Below are positions 31,747-41,805 of a stretch of DNA of 64,000 bases, piece after piece (position 1 is the first letter of the stretch; every line of letters starts with the position of its first letter). The stretch is taken from contig JAPNXP010000002.1 of NCBI GenBank assembly GCA_028753945.1, forward strand, positions 7,874,001 through 7,938,000, given 5' to 3'. The position numbers and the translations under genes are program-made. Under the pieces are notes generated by a model, which did no database searches, had not been told where the DNA came from, and worked only from the letters and a program-made list of their open reading frames with translations. The DNA is from Hexactinellida sp. DTS-2022. Taxonomy: Eukaryota > Porifera > Hexactinellida.

Positions 31747-34172
31747 ATGTCTCGAAGATCTAACCCTACGAACAGTTCTCAATTAACTTTGTTTGATACT
31801 TTCAAGAGAATGAGGCAGGATTCTGAAGATGATAATGATACTATCAATGAACATCAGCAAATACAAGACTGTGACCCCTTACTTAAACTATTATTGGATA
31901 CTACAAACTCTGTTAGTTCTGGTGAAATTGCGGGAACAACGCTCCTCAGAGTACACTTACGCAAGTTTCAATTTCAGTTGTTATTCACAATGCTAATCTA
32001 CAGTCACCGTTAGATATTGCTCAAGGTCTTAATGATAAGCCTGTTCAGCCCAATCTGTATACTTGTAGTTTTCCCTTAACATTAGTGGGAACTAAGAGAA
32101 GATCATTCAATCCAGATTGGTTAATTAAATATCGTTGGTTGGAATACTCAGTAGAAAGAGACGCTGCTTTTTGTTACCCTTGTTGCTTTTTTAATACTTT
32201 GAGTGGTAGAACTGAGGAAAAGTTTACTATTGCGGGATTTAGAGACTGGAAGCATGCAACAGGCAAAGAAGTTATTATCTCCTGTCATGCAAAATGCCTT
32301 ACACACATCAACGCAATGACTTTGTGGCATGAATATAAGCAGAATGAAGAGTTAGGTACATCTGTTGTGAATTCTATCAAGTTGGCAAGAAGTGAGCAGA
32401 TCCGCCTGAACCGGCATTATATTAAGAGTGTATCGGAAGCAATACTTTTGTGCAGTCGTCTTGAAATTTCTTTTCGAGGACATAATGAATCCGAAAATTC
32501 ACTAAACAAGGGAAATTTTATTGAAATATTGCAAGTTATTGGCAAACATGACCCAATTATCCAACATAGATTCGAACAAGGCCCACAAAATGCAACTTAT
32601 CGTTCACCAGAAGTTCAGAATTCATTATTGAATATCATGGGTAACATGCTTAGAAAACAAATTTGTGATAATGTACGAAAAGCGAACTACTTTTCTCTAC
32701 TTGCAGACGAATCAAAAGATGAATGCAAGAAGGAGCAACTGGCTATCATTGTTAGGTACGTTGATGAAGAGGCAATAATTCACGAGAGATTTCTTACATT
32801 TGTTGAGGCAACAAGTCTAAATGCTCAGAGTTTGACAACTCACTTGATCTCAACTCTCAATAAACATGGATTGAATCCTGCATGTATCGTATTATTCGTA
32901 TCTCAAGCATATGATGGAGCTGCAGTCATGAGTGGAAACTGTCATGGTGTCAGCAGCGAATCAAAGAGATATATCCTAGTGCAATGTATATACATTGCTA
33001 TGCACACAAACTTAACCTGGTTCTAGTTGATTCAGCAAAGAAAATTCAACTCGCTTGGGATTTTTTCATATTGCTTGAGGCTACCTATGTTTTAATTTCT
33101 ACCTCTAAAGCAAATGTTATCTTCGTAGCAAAGCAAAAAGAGCTTCACCCAGAAAAACAAGTTTGTCAGCTACCAAAACTTTCAGATACAAGATGGTCTT
33201 GCAGACAAGCTGCTGTTAGTGTAATTTGCTACACTTACGATTCGTTGAATGCTACTTTGGAATAAGTTTCTGAGGAAATTAATCGAGCAAAAGCTGTTAG
33301 GCAACAGGCCTTCTTCTACAGATAAAGAGTTTCAAGTTTCTTCTCTTACTCATCTTGTTTGATAGGATTTTGACCTGTACTAAGAGTTTGTCAGACTGCC
33401 TGCAAAATCCTAAAGTCAATTTAGATAGTGCAGCTGATTTAGTTTCATCAACAGTGTCAACACTTGAATATTTTCGTACCGATGAAGAATGGGATAAAAT
33501 ATTCAACTATACTGAGAACATAGCCAGATCTAATCATATTGATAACACTAACTATAGACCACCGAGACAAAGACACTTTCCCCAACACTTGAAAGATAGC
33601 AATATAGATGCACCTACTGGAAGAAGGGAACCCCTTTCAAACAATCAGCAATATAAACTCAATCTCTATTTTCCTGTATTGGATGCTTTTCTGACAGAGT
33701 TAAATCGCCGTTTTAGTAGCGGCAACATTGATATCATGAGGGCAATACACTCATTTAATCCGCAATCAGTGTACTTTTTGGATCCGGTTCATATGAAACC
33801 TTTAGCACTTAATTACAATCTTGAATACGAATTGCTATGTATGGAATCAATACTAGCAAAGCGTACTCTAGGAAATGCAGAGATAAATGGTATAAATGAT
33901 TTATTTCTTAAACTCAAACCATTAAGGGATGCATTCCCAACTTTGTTAAATGCCATCCAAATTTCCCTAACGATTTCAATCAGCACAGCGGAATGTGAGG
34001 GGTCATTTTCAGCACTCAAACGTATCAAGACTTACTTAAGGACGACAAGACTAAACAAAGGCTCACAAATCTAGCCATTCTTACTATTGAAAAAGAGCTG
34101 ACAAGTCAATTATCTTTAGATGATGTTGTCACTGAATTTGGAAAATTGAATAAGAGAATTTTGCTAGCATGA
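31747..34172 (+). pseudogene. hAT transposase (TTF zinc finger, DUF4371, hAT dimerisation), broken
   Basis: The ATG at 31747 gives MSRRSNPTNSSQLTLFDTFK. After a shift near 32000, the frame 32085-33026 has NPDWLIKYRWLEYS, CYPCCFF and the Trp and His spacing of a TTF-type zinc finger, then a DUF4371-like region with LLADESKDECKKEQLAIIVR and VSQAYDGAAVMSG. A shift at about 33000 continues YIHCYAHKLNLVLVDSAKK and LSDTRWSCR. After another break, 33355-34074 ends in AECEGSFSALKRIKTYLRTT, the hAT dimerisation signature. A last shift yields TKQRLTNLAILTIEKELTSQ to a TGA at 34172. At least four frameshifts make it inactive. The usual protein length for this ZMYM1-like hAT type is about 700-800 residues, which agrees with the 2.4-kb span. 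Terminal inverted repeats were not identified. Confidence 0.88.
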
Positions 34173-34244
34173 ATTATGTAGGCGTCTGTTTAGTCTTTAG
34201 TGTATTACAAGTAGAATAGTGCCTTAATATATAAATACATTATG

Positions 34245-34444
34245 TTAATTAATGAGCATCCTTATATGTAGACCGTCTAGAAATAGACGGTCTTTAAAAG
34301 CCCATACAAATAAGCCAAAAATTTGTAGACCGTCTATAAATTCTGTAGACCACTTGCCCTGCTTTTTATGGGTAATACTAATGTATAGGGAATAAAAACT
34401 GGTCTAATTCTAGACGGTCTACATATAAGATATCTCTTAATTAA
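34245..34444. mobile_element. 200-bp MITE built on GACCGTCTAGAAATAGACGGTC-like palindromes
   Basis: Begins TTAATTAATGAGCATCC and ends ATATCTCTTAATTAA. The inverted ends extend about 37 bp through TATATGTAGACCGTCTAGAA. TAGACCGTCTA recurs four times in alternating orientation. The TTAA-containing ends make the exact duplication ambiguous. Confidence 0.7.
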
Positions 34445-34477
34445 TAGGCTTGAGTTTTACAAGATTTTATATCTGAA

Positions 34478-34720
34478 ATGTCACGAATCGATTCATTCAA
34501 GAATAATTATTCAATTGACAAGAAGGAAAAATCTCGTCAACTAATCGAGTTGAAGAGGAAGAAGAATTTAGCAAAACAAAAGAAAATACACAAGAAGCCC
34601 TTTCTCCCCTGTGGCCGCGCGAGCATGAACAAAACCTCTCTCAACTTTGAAACAGCTGCGCAAACTTCCAGATCCCTGCCATACAGTCTCACTGCGAGTA
34701 ATTACGCTAACAGAAATTAA
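34478..34720 (+). other. Open frame of doubtful status
   Basis: An 80-codon frame with a Lys-rich start (KKEKSRQLIELKRKKNLAKQ) after the hAT gene. No domain recognised and composition changes halfway through, at CCTGTGGCCGCGCG. The end overlaps a hairpin at 34690-34727 (CTGCGAGTAATT / AATTACTCGCAG). Possibly a remnant of another element. Confidence 0.2.
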
Positions 34721-35060
34721 TTACTCGCAGTATATATTAAATCACAATGATTTTTTGTTTTTTTTGTTTGTTTGTTTGTTTGTTTGTTTGTTCAGAATTG
34801 ATTGAGGAACTGGTAAGAGCTACGGACTTGAAATTTGGCAGGAGGGTGGGAAATAATGTTTCTAGGAACAAGTTCTAATATCTAAGAAAGATATTAATAT
34901 CTTCCCTCTCAAAAGGTGACAAAACTATCAGCTGTTAAGTATGCATTATAGAGAGCCTAACTGAGACTGCAATTTAATTGGCTAAAAAATAAACACAAAT
35001 AATTCTGGGTCAATACATTTGACAAATGAATATTACCCTACACTTTACTATTATTAATCG

Positions 35061-35068
35061 TATAAATA
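35061..35068 (+). promoter_or_regulatory. TATA box upstream of copy 2 Rep gene
   Basis: TATAAATA, 58 bp before the ATG at 35126, at the same relative position as in copy 1. Confidence 0.5.
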
Positions 35069-35125
35069 GTCCAACTCTATCAAACTCTATCAAAAACTCT
35101 ATCAAAAACTTGAACAAGCTTCATA

Positions 35126-38100
35126 ATGCCCCGAATGATAAAACGCGGTCCTCAATGCAAATCACGTTTTACTAAAAACGATGCATTGTGAATGGAAATT
35201 TTGAGAATTAATGAAACAATAGAAGCTAAACAAGCCAGGCTTGAGAAGCAAAAAAAGTATCAACTGGCATATTATGTAAAACAGAGTGATGGAGAACGAG
35301 CTACCCGTCTCAGTCAACAACAAGAATTCAAATTATCTTACCGTGACAAACAGAGTGATGAAGAACGAGCTATCCGTCTCGGTCAACAACAAGAATTCCA
35401 ATTATCTTATCGTGCCAATCAGAGTGGTGAAGAACGAGCTACCCGTCTCGGTCAACAACTAGAATACCAATTATCCCACTTTGACAATCAGAGTGCAGAT
35501 GATCGAGCTACCCGTCTTGATATCACGTACAGGGGGTTTACAGCGTATAACCGAGTGTAATTGCGCTTATGATTCTTTGCATTATGTACTTTTGTTCCCC
35601 TCAGGAGATAATGGCTGGCATCTGAAAATCCCTCACAGCAGAGGGAAAGGAGATGTGACTGCATTGGAATATTACTCTTCCCGTCTGATGGTGAGAAGTG
35701 ATTTGAGCTATCTACACATGTTTGGCAGACTATTTCATCAGTACTTGGTGGCAGTGGGGCACACTAGGGGGCTCTAGGGGCGCTCAAGCGCCCCCAATAT
35801 ATTCAACGAAATTGTGTATTCATTAGAGAAGGTGATATATAATTTAATTAATATTACAATAACAAACTAGGATAATTAGGTCAGAGCGCCCCCAATAATT
35901 AGCAAAGTGACGCCACTGCTTGGTGGATATGTTTGCTAAAGTGGAGCAACTGCGACTGAACAATATTAAGTGCAATCAGCAAAAGATTAGAGTAGATATA
36001 TACAGTGGCCTTGCTGATGCTATTTCTGCTGGCGATTCTAATCCTAGAGATTTGGGACGTAAAGTGATATTGCCTTCTACCTTCACAGGCAGTCTACGAC
36101 AAATGTTTGAGTTATACCAGGACAGTATGTCTATAGTCAGGAAAAATATGGTAAGCCAAACTTATTCATTACATTTACATGCAATCCTAAATGGGAGGAG
36201 AAATCCTCTGCTCTTATAGGAAACCAAAAAGCGACCGATCGTCCTGATTTAATAGTTAGAGTGTTTAAGATGAAATTGAAAGAATTACTTAATGATATCT
36301 GTAACAAACACGTATTAGGTAAACCGTTGGCGGATGTTTATACAATAGAATTCCAAAAACGGGGCCTCCCCCATGCGCACATTTTGGTAATTTTATGTCA
36401 GAGCGATAAACCTAGAGAACCATCAGATTATGACAAAATTGTATGTGCGGACATTCCCGACCCAATCGTAATCCCAGGCTTCACAATATTGTTAAACGTT
36501 GTATGATGCATAGTCCGTGTGGCACTATAAGGAGAAACGCTCCTTGCATGCGTGATGGTGAATGCACGAAAAAATATCCAAAAGCTTTTGCTGAATGTAC
36601 TACAACAGGCAACGATAGCTATCCTATATACCAACGTCGTGATAACAAACGAACTGTACAAGTAAATGGTATTGAATTAGACAATCGTTCGGTTGTTCCA
36701 TACAATCCTTATTTACTTCTGAAATACAATGCACATATTAATGTTGAGATTTGCAGTACAGTTAGTGCAGTTGAATATCTATACAAATACGTGTACAAGG
36801 GTCATGATAGAGCCATTGTAGAGTTCCATACTGCCGAGAGTAGTGAAAGTAGTAAGACTAAGAACGTAGATGAAATTGTAAACTATCTAGAAGCTCGATA
36901 CGCGTCTGCTACTGAAGCTTGCTATCGTCTCTTTGCATTTGATCTCCACGCAAATTTTCCACATGTGATGAGACTAGCTTTGCACCTGGAAGATCAGCAG
37001 CCTGTAGTGTTTGCTGAAAGTGCTTCTATAGAAGATGTCCTCAGTAGGCAGAAACACACTACCCTCACTGGGTGGTTTGTTGCTAATCAAAAATTTGCGA
37101 GTGCAAGGGAACTGACTTATACAAATTTTCCCGATAAATTTGCATGGGATAAGACTGATCGTGAATGGAAGGAGCGGATCAAACGGCATGGCACCGTGAT
37201 AGGCCGTGTCTATTCAGCTCATCCAGGTGACGGTGACCGTTATTTCTTAAGAATGCTTCTCAATCATGTCACGGGCTGTACCAGTTTTCAAGATATCCGC
37301 ACTCTCCCTGATGGCACCGTGTGTGATACCTTTAAGGAAGCAGCCCGTAGACGAGGCCTGTTGGAGGATGATCAGGAATCTGATGACTGCTTAACAGCAG
37401 CTGCCATAAGTGAAGTACCAACACAGCTACGCCAGCTGTTTGTGACTATTCTTTTGTTCAACGAGCCATCTGAACCACTAGCTTTGTGGAATAAGCATAA
37501 AGTCTCCCTGTCTGAGGACTATTTATTTAAAGCTAGAGTATTAGCTCCCAATCTCGAATTGAACGAGCACTTGACTAACAAGGCATTAATAGATATTCAG
37601 TATCGACTAGAACAACAGGGTAAATCACTATCAGATTTTCCTGGAATGCCACTTCCGTCTCTTGCCAAGAGTCCCTAAGATCAACTTAGCATTATTCGAT
37701 TTGAAATGGATTATAATGTCACTGAACAATTAACTGTTGCTGAGGAAAATATCTGGGGGCTTAACCCTGATCAAACTGACATATTTGAATGCATAATGGA
37801 GGCAATCAATGATCCAATTATTGCCCAGAGAGCATTTTTTATTGATGGACCCGGGGGTACCGGCAAAACCTTACTTTACAACACAATATTAGCTAAAGTC
37901 CGATCACAGGGTCAGATCGCACTAGCCATGGCTTCTTCTGGGATAGCAGCTCTCCTGCTGCAAGGCGGGGAGGACTGTTCATTCCAGGCTAAAGATTCCA
38001 ATTCCTGTGAATGAGTTATCCGTGTGTAACATTTCTAAACTGAGCGCCTTAGCTAAACTAATACAATCTGCCAAGTTATTAGTATGTGATGAAGCCCCAA

Positions 38101-39979
38101 TGATACATAGGCATGCTGCTGAGTGTATAGATCGGAGTTTGAGAGACCTTTGTTTGTGTGACCAACCTTTTGGTGGAAAGGTTATCGTATTTGGAGGTGA
38201 CTTTCGTCAAATTCTACCAGTGATTAGGCACGGAACTAGATCAGAAGTTGCATCTGCCTGTATAAATAGATCACCACTTTGGCGTTGTGTTAAAGTTATG
38301 AAGTTAACGATTAACATGCGTCTTCAGCGATTATCTTCTCAGGATTCTGTTGAAGTGAGCGAATTCTCAGATTTTTGCTAAGAATAGGTGATGGCACTGA
38401 ACCTCAAAACGAAGATAATATGGTCCATATAAATGAGAAATTTTTAGTACGTGGTGAAACTTTCGCAGATTTGGCCACAACTATCTACTCTGATATTAAG
38501 GAAAATTATCAAAATCGTGATTATATCACTTCCCGCATAATTATGTGTCCTAAGAACGACACAACAGATCAAATTAATGAGTTTGTAATGAACCAAATAC
38601 CCGGTGAGGCTAAAGTATTATTGAGTGCGGATTCTGTAGATTCTAATCAGGCTGCCATGTATCCAACTGAGTTTTTAAATCCCTCACGCTTGCTAACTTA
38701 CCTCCGCATCGCCTCTACCTTAAGAAATACGCCTCAGTAATACTTTTGCGTAGTATAGATCCCACTCAAGGGATGTGTAATGGCTCTTGCTTAACAATTA
38801 TTGAAATGTCAATCCATGTTATTGATGCTGAAATTGCAACTGGCACACATCGTGGCAAACGAGTATTCATACCTCGCATAGTGAAGATACCTTCTGAGAC
38901 AGACTTCCCGTTTGTTCTCAGGCGAAAACAATTCCCAATTCGTCCTGCATTTTGTATCACTATTAACAAAGGTCAGGGCCAGAGTCTTAATTCAGTTGTT
39001 ATATTTATACCTACTCCGGAGGCTATATTTAGTCATGGACAATTATATGTTGCTCTTAGCAGAGTACAGAATCCTCGCGGCTTGAAAGTAATGGTTTGTG
39101 GAGGAACTTACTCTGCCTCCGGTGGACTTTCGGTACGGAATGTAGTTTATAAGGAGGTACTTCAATATCATCTGGGAAACATTTCTCCCTCCGACCAAAA
39201 CTCTGGATATTGTTCCCCAATGGATTTGTCATTCAAGAATGCATTCTCTGATTCTGAGCCAGACTCGGTTCCAGGTAATACAGAAAAAGAGGGAAGTTTG
39301 CCTATCTCTCAAGTTCGACAACATGAATTGATAGAATCTCTAACAGGTTCTGTTAACCAATTTTCCCTACTTATGCGTAACCATATAGCAATGACTCTTG
39401 ATATGGAAATACAACCAATACTATCCATCCGAAATAATGAAATGGTTATTGTTGATAGCACTTTAAAAAATTACTACGCATCGCTTGAAGCAAGGCTATC
39501 ACATTTGTTTGGTCACAATTTTGAATTATGCCCTGTAACTGGAGATGGTAATTGTCTTTACCGATCCTTAGCACATATTATTTTTGGTTCAGAGGCAATA
39601 TATGAACAATTAAAATTTCAATTGATTCGTAAATTTCGAAACAGCCCTCTACAACTGTTATAATGTAATGGAAATGTTACATAATAGCTGTGAAGAGGAT
39701 TTGAACAATCATTTAGACGTCATAAGCAAACCAAATGAATGGGGTACTGATGTAGTATTAGCTATATTGGGTTCTCTAGCGGAGATAGATGTATTAGTAA
39801 TCAACGCTACTAACACTAATCCTAATATGTGTTGAGTAGACACTATCTATGCTCATGACACATTGTCATCTACAACACTGTGTAACCCTGTGTTCAGCGG
39901 CCAGAAACTTTGTGTAGTGCTGCACCGACTACACAATGTCGAAGAGCTCTATCACTTCGATCCATTTTATTATAAGTAG
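35126..39979 (+). pseudogene. Helentron Rep-helicase-OTU gene, copy 2 (broken)
   Basis: Begins MPRMIKRGPQCKSRFTKNDA, then a TGA at 35189. Four Arg/Gln-rich repeats of about 21 residues follow (LSYRDKQSDEERAIRLGQQ). At 35524 the sequence jumps directly to TGGLQRITECNCAYDSLHYV, so the Cys motif and much of the Helitron-like N domain are deleted. The Rep part keeps an intact HUH motif, EFQKRGLPHAHILVI at about 36.37 kb, and the Tyr pair in YLYKYVYKGHD. The helicase has GPGGTGKT (37.85 kb), LLVCDEAPMIHRHA, GGDFRQILPV and VALSRVQNPRG. The OTU domain carries GDGNCLYRSLAH (Cys codon at 39553) and, after a frameshift near 39650 and one in-frame TGA, YHFDPFYYK up to the TAG at 39977-39979. Further breaks lie at 36219, 37676 and 38381. 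The frameshift after Walker A and the two OTU defects are shared with copy 1. Confidence 0.9.
35752..35918. mobile_element. hAT MITE private to Helentron copy 2, TSD cttggtgg
   Basis: Ends CAGTGGGGCACACT and AAAGTGACGCCACTG are imperfect inverted repeats; cttggtgg occurs at 35744-35751 and 35919-35926. Copy 1 reads straight through with one cttggtgg. 167 bp, with GGGGGCTCTAGGGGCGCTC on the left mirrored by GAGCGCCCCC on the right. Confidence 0.93.
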
Positions 39980-40759
39980 CTCCTAGGAATATATGTCGGC
40001 TACACTTTAAGAACTCTCTCTCGGAGTATTGCTTCGGCATGCTACTCCAAGATCTTTTATCTAATTCTTTATAGATATTTTCAGTCTATGCATCGTCATA
40101 AATATAGATGTCTGCCAACATTGGACAGAAGTGGGATTAGTCTAACATAGACTAATTATTTAGTAGGTAGTGAACATTTTGATCCGATTTACTTAATAGT
40201 TCAACATTGCGTATACTTATTTAGAGGAGATCTTAGAAGTTTTCCTCTATGATATTATTATATCTATACTATATCTGTGATTTACATGACTTTACTAAAG
40301 ATAGCTCTTACGAATCGTAATGAGTGCTTTCGGGTAGTGTCTAAGTTACGTGTAATTCCTGAGTAATTGCATTCTAAAGATTCTATTTAGAGCTACTGAT
40401 ATATCAATTGATAACGTTGTAGGAAGATTCCATAATGTGTATGTATAAATACACTAGGTGTACTTTTCAATACTTTTATACAAAAATGTGTTTTTTGTTT
40501 CTATATTTCTTTGAGGAAACTCACATCTCACAAAGCGAAAAACACCCCATTATTGACACTTCTACGGACTGAGCTAGATCAATATCTCCAAATCAACAGA
40601 AATATACTTAGAAGAAACAAACAAGATCACTTTAAGAGAGAGGTAATCATATAAATGTCATGTTGTTTCTATTTCGTTAACTTGCCCAATCAAATAATAC
40701 ATCTGTTTATTTGGCCTATAATTTCATTGGCTCCCGAAATAGTCATAAAGAAATTATTC
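39980..40759 (+). other. Spacer between OTU end and accessory gene, copy 2
   Basis: Non-coding, homologous to 24121-24975. The first 80 bp match copy 1 almost perfectly; from about 40060 onward substitutions and indels become frequent. Confidence 0.6.
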
Positions 40760-40767
40760 TATAAATA
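40760..40767 (+). promoter_or_regulatory. TATA box of the copy 2 accessory gene
   Basis: TATAAATA, 45 bp before the ATG at 40812, in the same context as in copy 1 (ATTCTATAAATA). Confidence 0.5.
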
Positions 40768-40811
40768 GATAAAAGCAAATTTTAAACAACTAATGCAAAT
40801 ACATAGAAAAA

Positions 40812-41082
40812 ATGGCAAACTTAAATATTAAAGAAATAGAAGCTGAACCTCAACCTGAACCTGAATTAGAAGTGGAAACTCCTGTGGAAACTAGGAAGAG
40901 GAAAAGGGGCAATGCAGAAATAGCGTTGCAGTTTAAAAAGATCCAACTAATGGAAGAAATTATTGAAGTAAGTTGTCTTAAAATCACTTCTATAAGTAAT
41001 AATACAGATATATTGTGCTTAATACTAATTACCTTAGAACCCAGATGTTATGATGCTGTTTAAATCAAGTAAATCAAATTAA
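40812..41082 (+). CDS. Accessory small gene of Helentron copy 2, two exons
   Basis: Exon 1 is 40812-40967 and exon 2 is 41038-41082, with a 70-bp phase-0 intron (GTAAGT...CCTTAG). The product is 66 residues. It has an acidic start with repeated Glu-Pro (EAEPQPEPELEVETPVE), then TRKRKRGNAEIALQFKKIQL, MEEIIE, and NPDVMMLFKSSKSN after splicing. The basic block, the IALQFKKI segment, the intron position and the NPxVM start of exon 2 match copy 1, while the acidic half is poorly conserved. No known domain recognised. Both copies being open and spliceable, although the large gene next to them is broken, is worth noting. Confidence 0.65.
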
Positions 41083-41284
41083 ATATCAACTTATAATTTG
41101 GTGAGTTTTCAAATTTTAAATTATATTTATTTTGAATCAAATTATTATAGCAGCAAATAATTATCTATTTCTTTTAGATCTACGTAAACCATATCATATA
41201 AAGTCTACGTACAGTATAACCATATCAAGCCAGTGTTTATTTAAAATTTATCTATCTATCTTTGTCTATTCGTATCTTATGTAT

Positions 41285-41420
41285 TAAATCACATTGATTT
41301 GTTTGTTTATTTTGTTCGGAGTTGATTGGGAAACTGGTAAGAGCGAAGATTTTGAAATTCGCCAGGCGGGTAGGGAATACTATATGTGTAACAAATTTGA
41401 ATGTCTAAGAAAAATATTCA
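41285..41420 (+). repeat. Partial copy of the Helentron 5-prime repeat near the 3-prime end of copy 2
   Basis: TTAAATCACATTGATTTG, then GATTGGGAAACTGGTAAGAGC and a TTTGAAATTCGCCAGG stretch parallel 34735-34880 in the same orientation. The element therefore has related sequence near both ends. Confidence 0.65.
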
Positions 41421-41614
41421 CACTGTATTTTAATACAACCAGCATATAATCTTAAATGAATACAAGCGAGGGCCGCAGGCTCGAGTGCAAGTTGTAAGGA
41501 CGCGCGTAGCGCGGACGAGCAGCTTGTAATAATAGAATATCGAGCAATCGAAGCATAAACTATTAACGAGTGTGAAGTTAGCAGCGAATTCCAGCAGCGA
41601 AATTTGAGCACAAC

Positions 41615-41805
41615 TTCGCCCTCAATAAAGTACTCATTTCTTATCCAATTCATCTGAAATTTGGCAGCCCCCTTCAGTCAGTATGGTGCTTTTTAAATAT
41701 TTAATTGTTAATCCATATCACACCTACTATTCCCACAATGACGTTGCAAAATTTCTAATACAAAATTCCCATAGGCAATATTGAGCACAACTTCGCACTT
41801 AAGGG
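41615..41805 (+). repeat. 177-bp repeat unit, solo copy
   Basis: Unit beginning near TACTCATTTCTTATCCAATT and containing TTGGCAGCCCCCTTCAGTCA. The same unit occurs as a tandem pair at about 43850-44190. Confidence 0.85.

Larger units (their letters stand above)
34740..41524 (+). mobile_element. Helentron-like element, copy 2
   Basis: Starts near TTAAATCACAATGATTTTTT and the (TTTG)n tract 34763-34791, and ends at the hairpin-rich block at 41459-41524 (GACGCGCGTAGCGCGGACGA). It carries the same gene order as copy 1 in opposite orientation. Relative to copy 1 it has a deletion of about 0.8 kb at 35524 and a private hAT MITE at 35752-35918. Its core is nearly identical to copy 1, while its ends (before about 35524 and after about 40060) are clearly more diverged. 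Confidence 0.8.
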
